Part shown: positions 52,915 through 63,978 of the stretch, one piece after another
Position numbering within the stretch: the first letter of the stretch is position 1
How the letters are laid out: the number at the start of each line of letters is the position of its first letter
Assembly: GCA_947359465.1 (NCBI GenBank)
Contig: OX375881.1
Span: 72,191,914 to 72,255,913 of the forward strand
Length of the DNA stretch: 64,000 nucleotides
From: Metellina segmentata
Taxonomy: Eukaryota > Arthropoda > Arachnida > Araneae > Tetragnathidae
Direction of reading: 5' to 3'
Made by a program: the position numbers and the translations under genes
Notes under the pieces: model-generated
What the model was told of the DNA's origin: nothing
The model's database searches: none
What the model saw: the letters and a program-made list of their open reading frames with translations, nothing else

Positions 52915-53215
52915 AATTATAAGTGGACAAACCTCGGAGCACATTTCGATCTACAGATCGCCCCTCTCAAACAAGGGGCAAAAATCCGCTACTGACCGGA
53001 GGGTTGAGAATTTGAAACTAGGTCCAGTCGAAGACCATTGTGTGCACGGCGGTTGGTTCACGTTGAATCTGTCGTGGCCTCAAATGTCCTCACGTTGGCG
53101 TGGTGTGGAAGTTTGGAGAGGGGTACCATCTCAGGTGTTGCCTTGCCATCGGACCATGGTGTTGTCCTTGGTTCTTTCCCTTTGGGATTGATCTATTCCA
53201 ATTAATTAACGATCT
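52915..53215 (+). repeat. SINE, plus orientation
   Basis: Shares AATCTGTCGTGGCC, TCCTCACGTTGGCGTGG, GAAGTTTGGAGAG and CAGGTGTTGCC segments with 55040-55370; ends in CCAATTAATTAACG. Confidence 0.7.
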
Positions 53216-53329
53216 GCTTGCCGAGAAGATATATGATAGTTGATTAGATTGTGCGAAACCATGACAAACTGCATTATAAGGTAACCCAAAATGATTGTTT
53301 TCTTCAAAATTAACGTCTTACTGGTAGGT

Positions 53330-53518
53330 ACTTTAATTAACGTCGCACTGGAGCAACAAAACGGGTATTGAAGACGATCCGGGATCAATCCCAAAAGGAA
53401 AGATCCTAGGACAACACGTAATTTTGAACCACGGTCAGATGACGAACGAGGCAATACCTGAGCTGGCACCTTAGACTCCAAACTTCCACACCAACGTGAG
53501 GACATTTTCGGCCATATA
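53330..53518 (-). repeat. SINE, minus orientation, left half
   Basis: Complement of the SINE: ACTTTAATTAACGTCGCACT, AATTTTGAACCACGGTCAGA, CACCAACGTGAGGACATTTT and CGGCCAT. It is continued at 54774 after the hAT insertion. Confidence 0.75.
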
Positions 53519-54773
53519 CAGTGGCGGTTAAGCGGACTAAGCGGCCGCGTAGGGCCCCGAAATACCGAAGGGGCCCCGATGTTTAAAAATGTTTTTTCAT
53601 TAAGGTTCGAGAAAAGTTATGACTGCGTGTGTGTCTTTACAATGTGTGTCGTTATGTGCAGTGAAAAGAGTTCCTAATATAAGATGGTCAGTAAAAGCCA
53701 GATGCTGTATTAACTATAAAACTTGGTTTCACCCATATAAATGAGACTTTAACTGGAATTTGTAATTCCAAAGAAACAAAGTTATTATATTGGAGGCGAC
53801 TTCAATTTTTGAGGAAAAATGGACAAATATGAAACCGCCCTAATGACAGTTATTTGGAATACTATGTTACAAAAAATAAATGCTACTTGTAAATCACTGC
53901 AATCAATAGAATGTGAACTATTGAAATGATTTATCCTGAAGTCGTTAGAAACTTTTATCAATATTTTCAGAGAAGTTGAAAAAGAGACAACTGATTCATC
54001 AGGGCTGTTATTTAATGTGAAAATTGACAAACTCACAGACAACAAATGAGAAAAAATGTTTTTTAATGAAAACAAAGGAGTCGGACATGAATTTACAACA
54101 AGAGAAAATCTCATAGTCAATTAATTCCTCTTATAACACATGTTATAACATCAAGGCAGAATTATCTCAAAGAACTCAGACATATGAAGTTGTTGTGGAG
54201 CCTTTTCGAATATTTTTTTTATTGGGATTCATTAGTAGAAAAAAAAGAACATGATAAAAAAGTTGTAGGATATTTACAAAAAGGACATTGGTGTTTATAT
54301 CTTTGAAGACGAATTTGACCATTTTTTAATGTTCCTGAAAGAAAACGAGGATACCATAAAAACCACACCAGTCATCTATTGAACCGCCCAAGAAACGTCT
54401 TGCACATTTCCGAAAGCTGAAACATTATTGAAATTTTTTTTAATAATTCCCTTATCTAATGCTACAGGAGAAAGGTTGTTTCTTGTTTCAAAGCGTGTAA
54501 AAAATTATTTAAGGAGTTCTATGGGAGAAGAAAGATGAATTAATATAGCCATTCTGTATATAGAGCAAGGAATCGTAAATCGAATTGACACTTCCAAAAT
54601 AATTGATGTATTTGCAAGAAATAAAGCAAGACGGAAATTAATATAAAAATGTTTTTAGAGAGTTTTTTTTAACTTAATGAGAGAGTTTTCTTGAAACTTT
54701 TTTTTTGAACTTGAGATTGAGGGCCCCGAAAATTTTACCGCTTGGGGCCCCCATTTGACTTGATCCGCCACTG
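53519..54773 (+). mobile_element. hAT element (ZMYM1-like), inserted in a SINE
   Basis: Ends CAGTGGCGGTTAAGCGG and, inverted, CAGTGGCGGATCAAGTC, each followed by a GGGGCCCC-rich block. The plus strand retains the hAT C-terminus: TFPKAETLLKFF, NATGERLFLVSKRVKNYLR and NIAILYIEQGIVNR. The flanks GGCCATAT and GGCCACGA are a diverged 8-bp duplication. The central part is deleted and frameshifted. Confidence 0.75.
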
Positions 54774-54960
54774 GGCCACGACTATTTAGCGTGCACTTCA
54801 CAAGCCACCTTTGTACACAACGGTGTTTGGACGCTCTCGAGGAACTAACTATTGGTGATGTCCCGGGATCAATCTCAAAACGAATATTTCTAGGATAACG
54901 CCTTGTATTTTTGTACCACGGTAAGATGATGAGAACAACCCTTAAGCTGGCACCCCCAAG
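54774..54960 (-). repeat. SINE, minus orientation, right half and neighbour
   Basis: Begins GGCCACGACTATTTAGCGTG, the continuation of the SINE interrupted at 53518. A further partial SINE (ATTGGTGATGTCCCGGGATC, TGAGAACAACCCTTAAGCTG) follows from about 54850. Confidence 0.65.
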
Positions 54961-54986
54961 AGGAAGGGAAGACTAGTCTTCCCTTC

Positions 54987-54994
54987 CAAGAACG

Positions 54995-55023
<29 letters not shown>
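54987..55023. repeat. Poly-T tract
   Basis: About 36 consecutive T, followed by GCAGAGG and an A run. Possibly a retroposition tail or a length-variable simple repeat. Confidence 0.8.
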
Positions 55024-55025
<2 letters not shown>

Positions 55026-55039
55026 AGAGGAAAAAAAAA

Positions 55040-55370
55040 ATTTAAATTGGTTGTAAATTAATGAAGTCCTTAGCATCAGCCGACCAGAAGGTTCCTGGTT
55101 CAAATCCGGGGCCAGGCATGGATGTTTGTAAACGTATGGTGTAGAGGCGGCTGGTGCACCTTTAATCTGTCGTGGCCGAAAGTCCTCACGTTGGGTTGGC
55201 GTGGAAGTTTGGAGAGTGGGGTGCCAGATTAGGTGTTGCTTCGTCATCTGACCGTGGTTCAAAATTACGAGGTGTTGTCCTCGGATCTTTCCCTCAAGGG
55301 ACTGATCCCGGACCGTCGTCAATAGCCCGTTGTGTTGCTCTAGTACGGCGTTAACTAAAAAATTACCAAT
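55040..55370 (+). repeat. SINE, plus orientation, near full length
   Basis: tRNA-like head (CAGAAGGTTCCTGGTTCAAA TCC, a B box), then ATCTGTCGTGGCCGAAAGTC, GGTTCAAAATTACGAGGTG and CCCGGACCGTCGTCAATAG, with a TTAACTAAAAAATTACCAAT tail. It is the best reference copy of the family in this window. Confidence 0.8.
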
Positions 55371-55404
55371 TATTATCTTTAGCATCAGTGGACGTAGGTT
55401 GGTA

Positions 55405-55620
55405 TTAATTAACGTCTTACTGGAGCAGTAAAGCGGGCTATTGGTGACACGGCCTGGGTTCAGTCCCCAAGGGAAAATTTCGAGGACAACATCACGTAAT
55501 TTTGAACCACAGTCAAATGGTGAGGCAACATCTAAGCTGGCATCCCATTCTCCAAACGAGACCTCCATCAACGTGAGGACCACAGAGAAGTAATATACTA
55601 CTTCTCTGTGGTGAGGACAT
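55405..55620 (-). repeat. SINE, minus orientation, carrying a micro-insertion
   Basis: Complement of the SINE (ATTAATTAACGTCTTACTGG, TTGAACCACAGTCAAATGG, CCATCAACGTGAGGAC). At 55581-55610 it is interrupted by a 30-bp palindrome. Confidence 0.75.
55581..55610. mobile_element. 30-bp palindromic insertion with 8-bp duplication
   Basis: CACAGAGAAGTAATA followed by TACTACTTCTCTGTG (one mismatch as an inverted repeat), between exact copies of GTGAGGAC (55573-55580, 55611-55618). It looks like two hAT terminal repeats fused back to back with everything between deleted. Confidence 0.7.
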
Positions 55621-56090
55621 TTGGGATTAATGAAAAATTATTTTGGCATGCAAGAAATTTTTCATTACATTTCAGTTTGATAGTTGGCAACACATGTCAT
55701 ATAACTTTGTTCTGCGGAAGTGGCAACTTTATTTGTCATGCGTTCCACGGAGTGTCTATTGCGCCGTACAAAATACGGCTATATAACTTTTCATTCTATG
55801 TAGCCGTACAGCGCAGTTCCTTACTGCGCAGCTCGTAGAATGCGCATGGGCAAGCTTTGTTTGGTGATTTCGCCAATCTAAAGTAGAATTCTAGCAGTCC
55901 TGATGAGCCATAAGTAAAAGCATTTGCCATTTTGAAGGACGTGGGATTATGTTTAATGAGTAGACGTCTTTTGTGTGCCGACCTAGTGTTTTTCCATTTA
56001 GAAGCTAAATTTATGTAAGCAATAATATTTTTATTTGAAATTTAATATTTTCATTGCTTTATATTTGCTTTGCAAATTGTTTTGTTCCGT
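55621..56090. other. Less AT-rich segment, unassigned
   Basis: 55740-55990 has more CpG and GC than its surroundings (CGCAGCTCGTAGAATGCGC). It could be a promoter or untranslated first exon of an undetected gene, or another repeat; nothing decisive. Confidence 0.3.
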
Positions 56091-56094
56091 TAAG

Positions 56095-56990
56095 TTAGCT
56101 TGTATTTAAATGCTATTCTACGAATTACACTTTTTGATGGGCAGATGAAGGCTCTTAATTTGCTTATTTTTCCTTCATTTTATAACCCGTTTTGAAATGT
56201 ATTGCTCACTTGCTGTGCTAAATGGTTAATAACGTTGAGTTAGCTTGTTTTTAAGTGCTACCCAACGGAATTGACTTTATGGCAGGCAGATGAAAATTCT
56301 CGGTCAGGTGCATATTTTACCTATTTTATTCCTGCATATCCCTTTGTGTGTTGTATTGTTCATTTGCTACGTTAAATGGTGAACAACGTTGAGTTAGCTT
56401 GTTTTTAAGTGCTACCCAACGGAATTTCCTTTTTGGCGAGCAGATGAAAATTCTCGGTTCGTTGCTTATTTTACCTATTTTATTCTTTATTTTCCTGTTG
56501 TGCTCAGTATTGTTCCTTTGCTATGTTAAATGGTGAATTCCGTTGAATTTAGCTTGTTTTTAAATGCAACCTAATGAAGTTTTTTTTGTTGGTTGGCAGA
56601 AGAAAATTCTTGTTCAATTGCTTTCTTCCCTACATTTTAAATGGCCCTGTGCACCTTAAAACCCTAACCAAGTTATACATTTTAAAAATGAGTTGTCCTT
56701 TTCCATAGTGTATTGCTATAATATGGTAACTGGTTAGGTAGTCCCTCACTCTTTCCAGGGTGATGGCACAATGATTATGCCCACTGGACTAGAAACCTGT
56801 GAGCTGTAGGAAGTGAAGGTGTGATTCCTCCATTGTATTTATCTTCTGTGTCAGAAAAATTTTCTTTATGTGCATGTCTATTACTTGATGTTTGCAGCAC
56901 ATGTGTTGTTCACTTTATTCATTATTTGCAAGTTCCATTGAGTTAGCTTGTTTTTAATGTTACCTAGCAAAATTAATTGAGAATATTTTG
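56095..56990. repeat. ~150-bp tandem repeat, about five units
   Basis: The landmark TTAGCTTGT(A/T)TTT occurs at 56095, 56240, 56394, 56549 and 56943. The first four are 145-155 bp apart, and each is followed by a GGCAGATGAAAATTCT-like and a TTTACCTATTTTATTC-like segment. The last gap is 394 bp because a SINE-like insert occupies 56640-56880. Confidence 0.8.
56640..56880 (+). repeat. SINE (second family) inside the tandem repeat
   Basis: Contains ATGGCCCTGTGCACCTTAAA, GCCCACTGGACTAGAAACC and TGATTCCTCCATTGTATTTA, matching copies at 11195 and 25562. The segment adds about 240 bp to one repeat unit. Confidence 0.5.
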
Positions 56991-59038
56991 CGTTTAAATA
57001 ATATTCCTTTTTCTTATAGATGTGATGTATGCGTTTCTTTCATCAAAATTTTTGCAACCACCAAAGTGAAAATTTTCTTGCTGTGTTAAATTGTTCTGCT
57101 GGTTTGTTAAATATGTTGAAAATATCTTTTAATTCCTTTTTGTGAGTTCTTTTAGGTGGAAACAAGAATGTTTTTACTGTAAATATGAGCCCAAATGCAT
57201 TGACACATTTTACAAATTATCTCAATTTTAATTGTTATTGTAAGATAGAAAATAATTCAAGAATTTATTTTGCTTGAAAAAACCTGTATGTCCCATTTCA
57301 GCCTCTACTCCCAACCAGCTGTCACTGAATTGATGTAGGATCACATGAGGGATTTTGATGAGCATGTTAAAAAGAACAAGATAATGCACTCTTAGATGTT
57401 GAAATTTGTACTTTTCGTGTGCTTCATGGATGAAATAAAAATAGGATATGAATGATTTTTTGCGTGCCAATTATTATCTGTTCAAGGACTTTCCTTCGAG
57501 AAAAGCAGATTATCATCATTCATCCATAAAAACTTTCAAGGGGATCAGACTCTTGTGGCATGCTTGGTGTAGATGCTCTTATAACAATTTGTCTAATTTC
57601 TCATTGGAATTATTTGCCTCACGTTTGTGTGGATACAAAGAGTTCAGGACCCTAGGAGTTGGCATCTATAGTAGAATGACAATTGATTGTAACAAATATT
57701 TCTTTCTACTCACTAAAAACCGGCAGAAGTTGAATTTCAAAGTATTTTTTGGCTAATTTTGATTCTTTACAGTTGGAAGGTTATGGAGGTTTGAACTGAT
57801 GCCTTTCAAGAGGGGGATCAGCACTGTTTAAAATTTGTTTTCAGTATGTTAAAAACTAGTATGGATGCCCTCGCTTCCTAGTTTAAATAGTAAACCCTTC
57901 TAGCATAAAGTCCTTCTTCGTAATTTCTAGCATATCTTTTCTTTAGCATAAATAATCGCTCTGTCGTTTTTGAAAAAAAAATGTGTTTAAACATTGACAA
58001 ATAACTGTTAATAGACAAAACGAAACTAATGTAAAACAACTTTCGTTTCATCTAGTAATAATTGACAACTTTCTGTCATTGCGACAAAATAATATTACTT
58101 TTTTTATGTAATTAATACAATGTTTATATTCTATCGAGATAATGATGCAGTTTTGTATAAAACCTTTAAAACTTATGTTACATCACATTCGACAGTTGAT
58201 CCTTACAACACTTATTTTCAGGTGAGAAATTATCAATTTCTGAACTAAGATTACACATATCTTCAGAGTCATAATGTGGCTTGATCAGATGTTCAATCGG
58301 TACATTTATTAATGAAAAACAATTATTAAATTAAAGATAAGTAAAAACCATCAAAATTTAAGCAATATAACCATATCGTAAGAGATACCTACTCCGAAAC
58401 TTTAAAATCTTTGAACAATCACTTGTATAAAAGGTTTGGATTACATCTTTTTTTTTTTTATTTATTTTACTTTTCGAAACTTCAAACACATAGGAGTCTT
58501 AAGGAAAGTTAATCAAAATAGTCATCGCCAAGACAATTACATGGTGGTTCGAAAAAAAAATTTCGCTGGTTAAATAAATTACTGTAATGCGAAAATCGTG
58601 TGCATGGCACACCTTAGGACTGTGAAAATATTTTTCTAAATCAGACAATTTTTCAATTTGCATATCGTTATTCAAGCTACATAAATTTCCAAAATTTGAG
58701 GAATTTCGTCTCAAATCTAGCGTACAGATTAGTCCGAGACCCTTCAAATTTTAATGAAACTTGGTGTAGCAAGTGACATTACCATAGCTATGAATGAAAA
58801 TAATAACTTAAAAAAAGTTTTGTCCTTTATTCAAAAGGTTATTAAGCTTCAGTTATTTAAAGCTTAAATGAAAATGTACTGCATCTTTAAGATAGCTAAT
58901 TAATTTTTGGGAAGATACAGACTTGGTAATCTCTCATTTTAAAGCTATTTTATTGGGATTTAATTTCTTCAATTTAATATAAATCGTAACGCATTTTAAT
59001 TGTATTAGATCTTTTTAATGTATCGAATTTTACAAATA
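56991..59038. other. Intergenic, no feature recognised
   Basis: AT-rich. Short frames (57448-57756 plus and others) match nothing I recognise. Confidence 0.45.
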
Positions 59039-59419
59039 TAACTCTGTTTCACCTTAACTTGTCAGTATTGGGAAAGGCAGAAATGATGTTCATCCGCATG
59101 AAAAATAATTCCAACTTGATTTGGAATTTAAAATAAAGAAAATGCATATAAACGTGTAAAAATTGTCCTACAATGAAGGAGTGATTTTTGAACCTTTATA
59201 ATCGGTTATTTATTTGTAAAAAGCATTTTTTTTTGACCGAAGCGAATGAATATATCCGAAACGGAATTCTAAACCGGTTTCCATGGTAACATTTCTGGCG
59301 AGCTAAATACGCTTTCCGGCCAAGTCTGCGCCATTTCGCTCTGCGTCTTTGCTAGCGTGTGTATTTACGTTCATATCTCTCTTGTGCTATTTTATTGGAG
59401 TGTGTTTGATACTCTGAAC

Positions 59420-60817
59420 ATGGCTGAAAAAGGAACGTCACCATCCAAGCTGTATACGCCATCAAAGCAAGGAAAATCAATTGGTAGTGGAGCTCGCAGG
59501 AACATATTGAATGTTTATTCTAGACTTCGAGAAGAAAACCATAGTGATTCCATTAACCAAATCGTCGGAAAGGTGTCTCAACTAACTGGTGTTTCCAAAA
59601 GAACTGTTTTTCGTTTGAAAAAAGAAAAGAAGACGACAAGTCCTTTGAGTACTCCAGGAAAAAAACGACCTTATGCCGTTGGAAAAAGAACAAGAATGAT
59701 GAAATATGACAACTTTACTTTATCGTGCATCCGACGAAAAATTCATGATTGTTTTCGTCGAAATGAAATTCCTACATTGGACAAAGTTCTAAATGAAATT
59801 AACAATGATAAGGATATTTTTTCGACAAACATTAGCCGAAGTACACTGTACAGGATACTGAAAGATTTGGGATTTTCCTTTGAAAAGCGAAAAAGGCAGG
59901 CTATGCTTTTAGAAAGACACGACATAATTTTATGGCGAAGAAATTATTTACGAAAAATTAGAGAACTGAAGAATGAAAATGCTTCAATCTATTATTTAGA
60001 TGAAACATGGGTGAATGAAGGACACTCACAAAGTCGAGTATGGCAAGACAAAAACATCAAAAGCACCAATGAAGCTTCCTCTTCAAGTTTGACAACAGGC
60101 TTGGCTGCACCAAAAGGAAAAGGAAGAAGACTCATCATTACCCATATCGGAAGTGATGAAGGATTTGTACCTGATGCGGCTGACATTTTTGTAGGAAAAA
60201 AATCCGGTGACTACCACGAAGAAATGGATGGTAACCATTTTGAGAAGTGGTTTGAAGATATCATGCCTAAATTGAAACGAAACAGCTTTGTAGTGATGGA
60301 CAATGCCCCCTATCACTCGGTGAAGAAAGAAAAAATTCCGACGACATCTTGGAAAAAAAGTGCAATTCAAGAATGGCTATCGTTGAAAAACATTACGTGG
60401 AACCAGGACATGATCAAGATTGAACTGTTGAAAAAAGTTAGCGAAATCAAACATATGTTTGATAAATACAGAGTTGAAGAAATTGCCGAAAAATTTGGAC
60501 ATAAGGTTTTGAGACTTCCCCCGTATCACTGTGAGCTTAATCCCATTGAAATGATATGGAGTCAAGTAAAAGGACACGTTGCCAGGGAAAACAAGACTTT
60601 TAAACTGAACGATGTGAAGGATTTAGTCATCCAAGGGATTGAAAAGGTCTCTGTACAAAATTGGAAAAACTGCATAAACCATGTTACTGAAAAAGAGAAA
60701 TACATGTGGGAAGTAGATGGACTTGTGGATGATATTTGGGAAAGTAAGAACTTGGTAATTTCTTTTAATAGTGAGTCTGATAGCGATTCGGAAATGTTAA
60801 GTGATGATGATGTGTAA
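59420..60817 (+). CDS. DD82E transposase (Sailor-like), intact
   Basis: 465 codons from the ATG at 59420 (context AACATGG); an in-frame upstream ATG at 59357 would add 21 hydrophobic residues and is less likely. The N-terminus has two helix-turn-helix-like segments (NQIVGKVSQLTGVSKRTVFR; then VLNEINN ... ISRSTLYRILKDLGF) for terminal-repeat binding, and a basic stretch (KKRPYAVGKRTR). The catalytic core is YYLDETWVNEG (D194), VVMDNAPYH (D294) and ELNPIEMIW (E377), with exactly 82 residues between the last two, compared with 34 in Tc1. This spacing defines the DD82E/Sailor group of IS630-Tc1-mariner elements. The C-terminal tail is acidic (SESDSDSEMLSDDDV). No stop or frameshift. Confidence 0.9.
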   Translation: MAEKGTSPSKLYTPSKQGKSIGSGARRNILNVYSRLREENHSDSINQIVGKVSQLTGVSKRTVFRLKKEKKTTSPLSTPGKKRPYAVGKRTRMMKYDNFTLSCIRRKIHDCFRRNEIPTLDKVLNEINNDKDIFSTNISRSTLYRILKDLGFSFEKRKRQAMLLERHDIILWRRNYLRKIRELKNENASIYYLDETWVNEGHSQSRVWQDKNIKSTNEASSSSLTTGLAAPKGKGRRLIITHIGSDEGFVPDAADIFVGKKSGDYHEEMDGNHFEKWFEDIMPKLKRNSFVVMDNAPYHSVKKEKIPTTSWKKSAIQEWLSLKNITWNQDMIKIELLKKVSEIKHMFDKYRVEEIAEKFGHKVLRLPPYHCELNPIEMIWSQVKGHVARENKTFKLNDVKDLVIQGIEKVSVQNWKNCINHVTEKEKYMWEVDGLVDDIWESKNLVISFNSESDSDSEMLSDDDV

Positions 60818-61805
60818 ATTCATGTGATGAATAAGTATATTATAATGTAAATAGATTTGTTATGATGTTTGCTATGTTTTACATATATTGATGATGTATA
60901 AATGCATGTGATGAATAAGTAAAACGTAAATATAGTTTTCTCATTGTAACTACTATTCATGAAAGAGATTGGTTTCTTCTGTACACTTTCTTGTAAACTA
61001 TTTTAAATTATTCATAAAATTAATAATTTACTACTAATCAACCCGACACCGTTCCGCGAGTTTCAGAATATGTTTCACACATATAAGGTTTATTTTTTTT
61101 AACTCTAATTTTTAAAATGGTTTCATTTTTTTTATTATTGTATGTGTATTCACTATATTTGTATTTTTTATATTCTATTTATTTATTGTGAATGTATTTT
61201 ATATCCTCTATGTTATATGTATTTTTATTTGTTATTTACTTTCTTTAATATCAGAATAAATTTGATTTAATTTGGAGACTATATTTTGCTGTTAAGAAAA
61301 ACACATATTTTAGCAGACGACGCACTCTCCCCTACCTTGTCCAACCAAATGTAAGACCAAAGGAGTAATTAAATTGGATTAATTTCCTTTAATAAAATTA
61401 TTAAAATTGAAAAAAGAAGTATTAATCAAGGTGTTTAGCTTTCAGGTAAGTAAATTCAAAAAATGAATTTTATGGTTCATCACATCTTTAAATAGACTGT
61501 TTTTTTAAACAACATTTATTGTAAAAAAATTTTAAATATATATATTTTTAAATAACTAAAAATAATACTCATTTAGAAAAATCAAAACGCATTTATATTA
61601 ACATAGAGTAGCTTTTTGTTTAATTAACAAATGTAATGCAAGAGCCATTAGAAATTAAAGATCTGTGAAACGTATAGAATTTCCACGTGCATTTTATCTC
61701 TCCTTGCCAAAAAGGGCGAATTTCCTCGCTTATAGCTGACTTCTTCTGACATTGTAACCCTAGTTTCTACGACAACGGCTGTGATGCGGTCAACGTAGCC
61801 TTTAC
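60818..61805. other. 3' noncoding part of the DD82E element
   Basis: AT-rich, no coding. GATGATGTATAAATGCATGT and GTGATGAATAAGTA segments repeat just after the stop (60810-60925). Confidence 0.5.
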
Positions 61806-61835
61806 TCTACTGACAAGTTAAGGTGAAACAGAGTA

Positions 61836-62063
61836 TAGAATATTTACAAAAGGTGCAGCTTTAAAAATTTAACAAATTACGTTGTACATCTTCCCCCCCC
61901 CCTCCCTAAAAAAAAAAGTTTCAGTGTTGGTTCTCTTAATTGGGAAGGAACAGGTGTCCCTTTTTTCCAATACCCAACCACTCACCTGTTTGTCTTCGGC
62001 ACTACAAGATAAGAACTGATAGTTATTTGTGAAGAAGTGTTCAGTTTCCTGCTACTCCTAACA
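61836..62063. other. Spacer between transposons
   Basis: Contains a C9 run at about 61893 and part of a repeat (CCACTCACCTGTTTGTCTTC). No gene. Confidence 0.4.
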
Positions 62064-62071
62064 GGAACAAT

Positions 62072-63978
62072 TAGTAGCGGATCAAGTCAAGTGGGGACCC
62101 CAAGCGGTAAAAATTTCGGGGCCCTCAATCTCACAAGTTAGAAAAAAAAGTTTCAAGAAAACTGTCCTTAAGTTATTAACAAAAAAGAAAACTAATCAAA
62201 ATATTTTCATACCACAGCCTATTAAATAAACTTATTAAAAAAAAAAAAAAAAAACATTTTTACATGAATTTTCGTCTTACTTTATTTCATGCAAATTCGT
62301 CAATTATTTTGAAGTGTCAATTCGTTTTACGATTCCTTGCTCTATATACAGAATGGTCATATTAATTAATATTTCTTCTACCATAGAACTCCTAAAATTA
62401 TTTTTTACACGCTTTAAAACAGGAAACAACCTTTCTCCTGTTGCAATAGAAAAGTAAATTGTTAAAAAAAAATTTCAATAATGTTTCAGCATTCGGAAAT
62501 GAGCAAGACATTTCTTTATCAGCTCGATAGATGACTCGTGTGGTTTATATGTGTCCTCGTTTTCTTTAAGAAATATTAAAAAACTAGTCACTGCGTGGCT
62601 AGAACGACGTTGCCCGTGCAAACCAATAACACGGGCAACACCGTGATGTAAGGTATTAAGCTGGTGTAAAATTTTCCTCAGATTTCAAATCCGTTGAAGA
62701 TATATTCAATTAAAAAATTATTTATTTAAAGAAAATCGTATTTTTAGGTACCAATCTAAACTGAAATTTTTCGCAGTTTTCCAATCCGTTGAAATTAGTC
62801 TTGGAGATAGAAAAAAGAAGTGTGACTACAATTAAAAGATTTATCGTCTGGCTGGATAAACATTTCTCCGCGCAAAAGCAAAGCGGAAACGAAAAAAATA
62901 ATTTTCTCCACGTTCTGCATATGAAAAAACTTGCCATAATTCCAAACCTTGACTGCAAGGTCGCATGAGTAGAAAATGTTATCCGCGTTTGAAAAATCGA
63001 TTGAGAATAAAACTATCAAATTCACATTTAAAAATCTTCTAGATTGGATTTTAAAATTCGCCGCTACACAAAAATTGCAAACAATTCGGACTACCTGTGT
63101 GCCAAATCTCATTGCTGTAAGTGCCATAGAATCGTCAGGATTTTGCGGCCCCAAACAAACAAACACTTTCTTTTATTATAGTACAGATGATCAAATTCGT
63201 CTTCAAAAGTACAAACACCCAAGTCATTTTTGTAAATATTCTTCAACTTTTTTTTTATCGTGTTCTTTTTTTCTACTGATAAATCCCAATAAAAAATATT
63301 CGAAAAGGCTCCACAACAACTCCATACGTTCTTTGAGATAATTCTGCCTTGGTGTTATCACATATGAAAAAAATCGAATTAATTGACTATGAAATTTTCT
63401 CTCATTGTAAATGCATGTCCAACTCCTTTGTTTTCATTAAAAAAAAAAAAAACTTTTTTTTTCTTATTTGTTGTTTGCGAGTTTAACCATCTTTCACATT
63501 AAATGATAGCCCTGATAAATCAGTTGCCTCTTTTTCAACTTCTCTTTAAATTATTGATAAAATTTACTAATGACTTCAGGATAGATAACCTTTCAATAGT
63601 TCGCATTCCACTGGTTGCAGTTATTTACTAATAGCATTTATCCTTTATAACATAGTATTCCAACTAACTGTCATTAGGGAGGTTTCATATTTGTTCATTT
63701 TCCTCAGAAGTGAAGTCGCCTCCAATATGGTAACTTTGTTTCTTCGGAATTACAAATTCCAGGTAAAGCCTCATATATATGGGTGAAAACCAAGTTTTAT
63801 AGTTAATACAGCATCTGCTTTTGCTGACCATCGTATGTTAGGAAGTCTTTTCACTGCTCATAAAGACGCACATTGTAAAGACACACACACTGTCACAACT
63901 TTTCTCGAACCTTAATGAAAAAACATTTCAAGACCTCGGGGCCCTACGCGGCCGCTTAGTCCGCTTAATCCGCCACTG
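62072..63978 (-). mobile_element. hAT element (ZMYM1-like), second copy with 8-bp duplication
   Basis: Inverted relative to the copy at 53519: the minus strand starts CAGTGGCGGATTAAGCGG and has the same GGCCGCGTAGGGCCCC block; the other end is TAGTAGCGGATCAAGTC on the plus strand. It is flanked by exact GGAACAAT at 62064-62071 and 63979-63986. It is longer than the first copy partly because of the Helitron at 62584-63187. The coding sequence is decayed. Confidence 0.85.
62584..63187 (-). mobile_element. Helitron family B, complete 604-bp copy
   Basis: The minus strand starts TCTGTACTATAATAAAAG after an A and ends GCCACGCAGTGACTAG before T. The undisturbed hAT copy at about 54320-54333 reads GACCA|TTTTTTAAT, so the insertion is precisely between A and T with no duplication, as Helitrons do. 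No coding. Confidence 0.85.

Larger units (their letters stand above)
59039..61835 (+). mobile_element. Complete IS630/Tc1/mariner-type transposon, DD82E
   Basis: About 2.8 kb. The left end CTCTGTTTCACCTTAACTTG(TCAG) starts at 59042-59066, and the exact complement ends near 61833 (CTGACAAGTTAAGGTGAAAC). Both ends adjoin TA, as expected for TA target duplication. One intact transposase gene lies between them. The terminal repeats are about 25 bp and differ by at most one base. Confidence 0.85.

Noticed and set aside
54942..55583. 213-codon minus-strand open frame
   Set aside because: It spans SINE copies and a poly-T tract (poly-lysine in translation); chance frame.
59357..59419. Upstream start for the DD82E transposase (MCIYVHISLVLFYW)
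   Set aside because: Hydrophobic leader is out of character for a nuclear transposase; ATG at 59420 has a better context.
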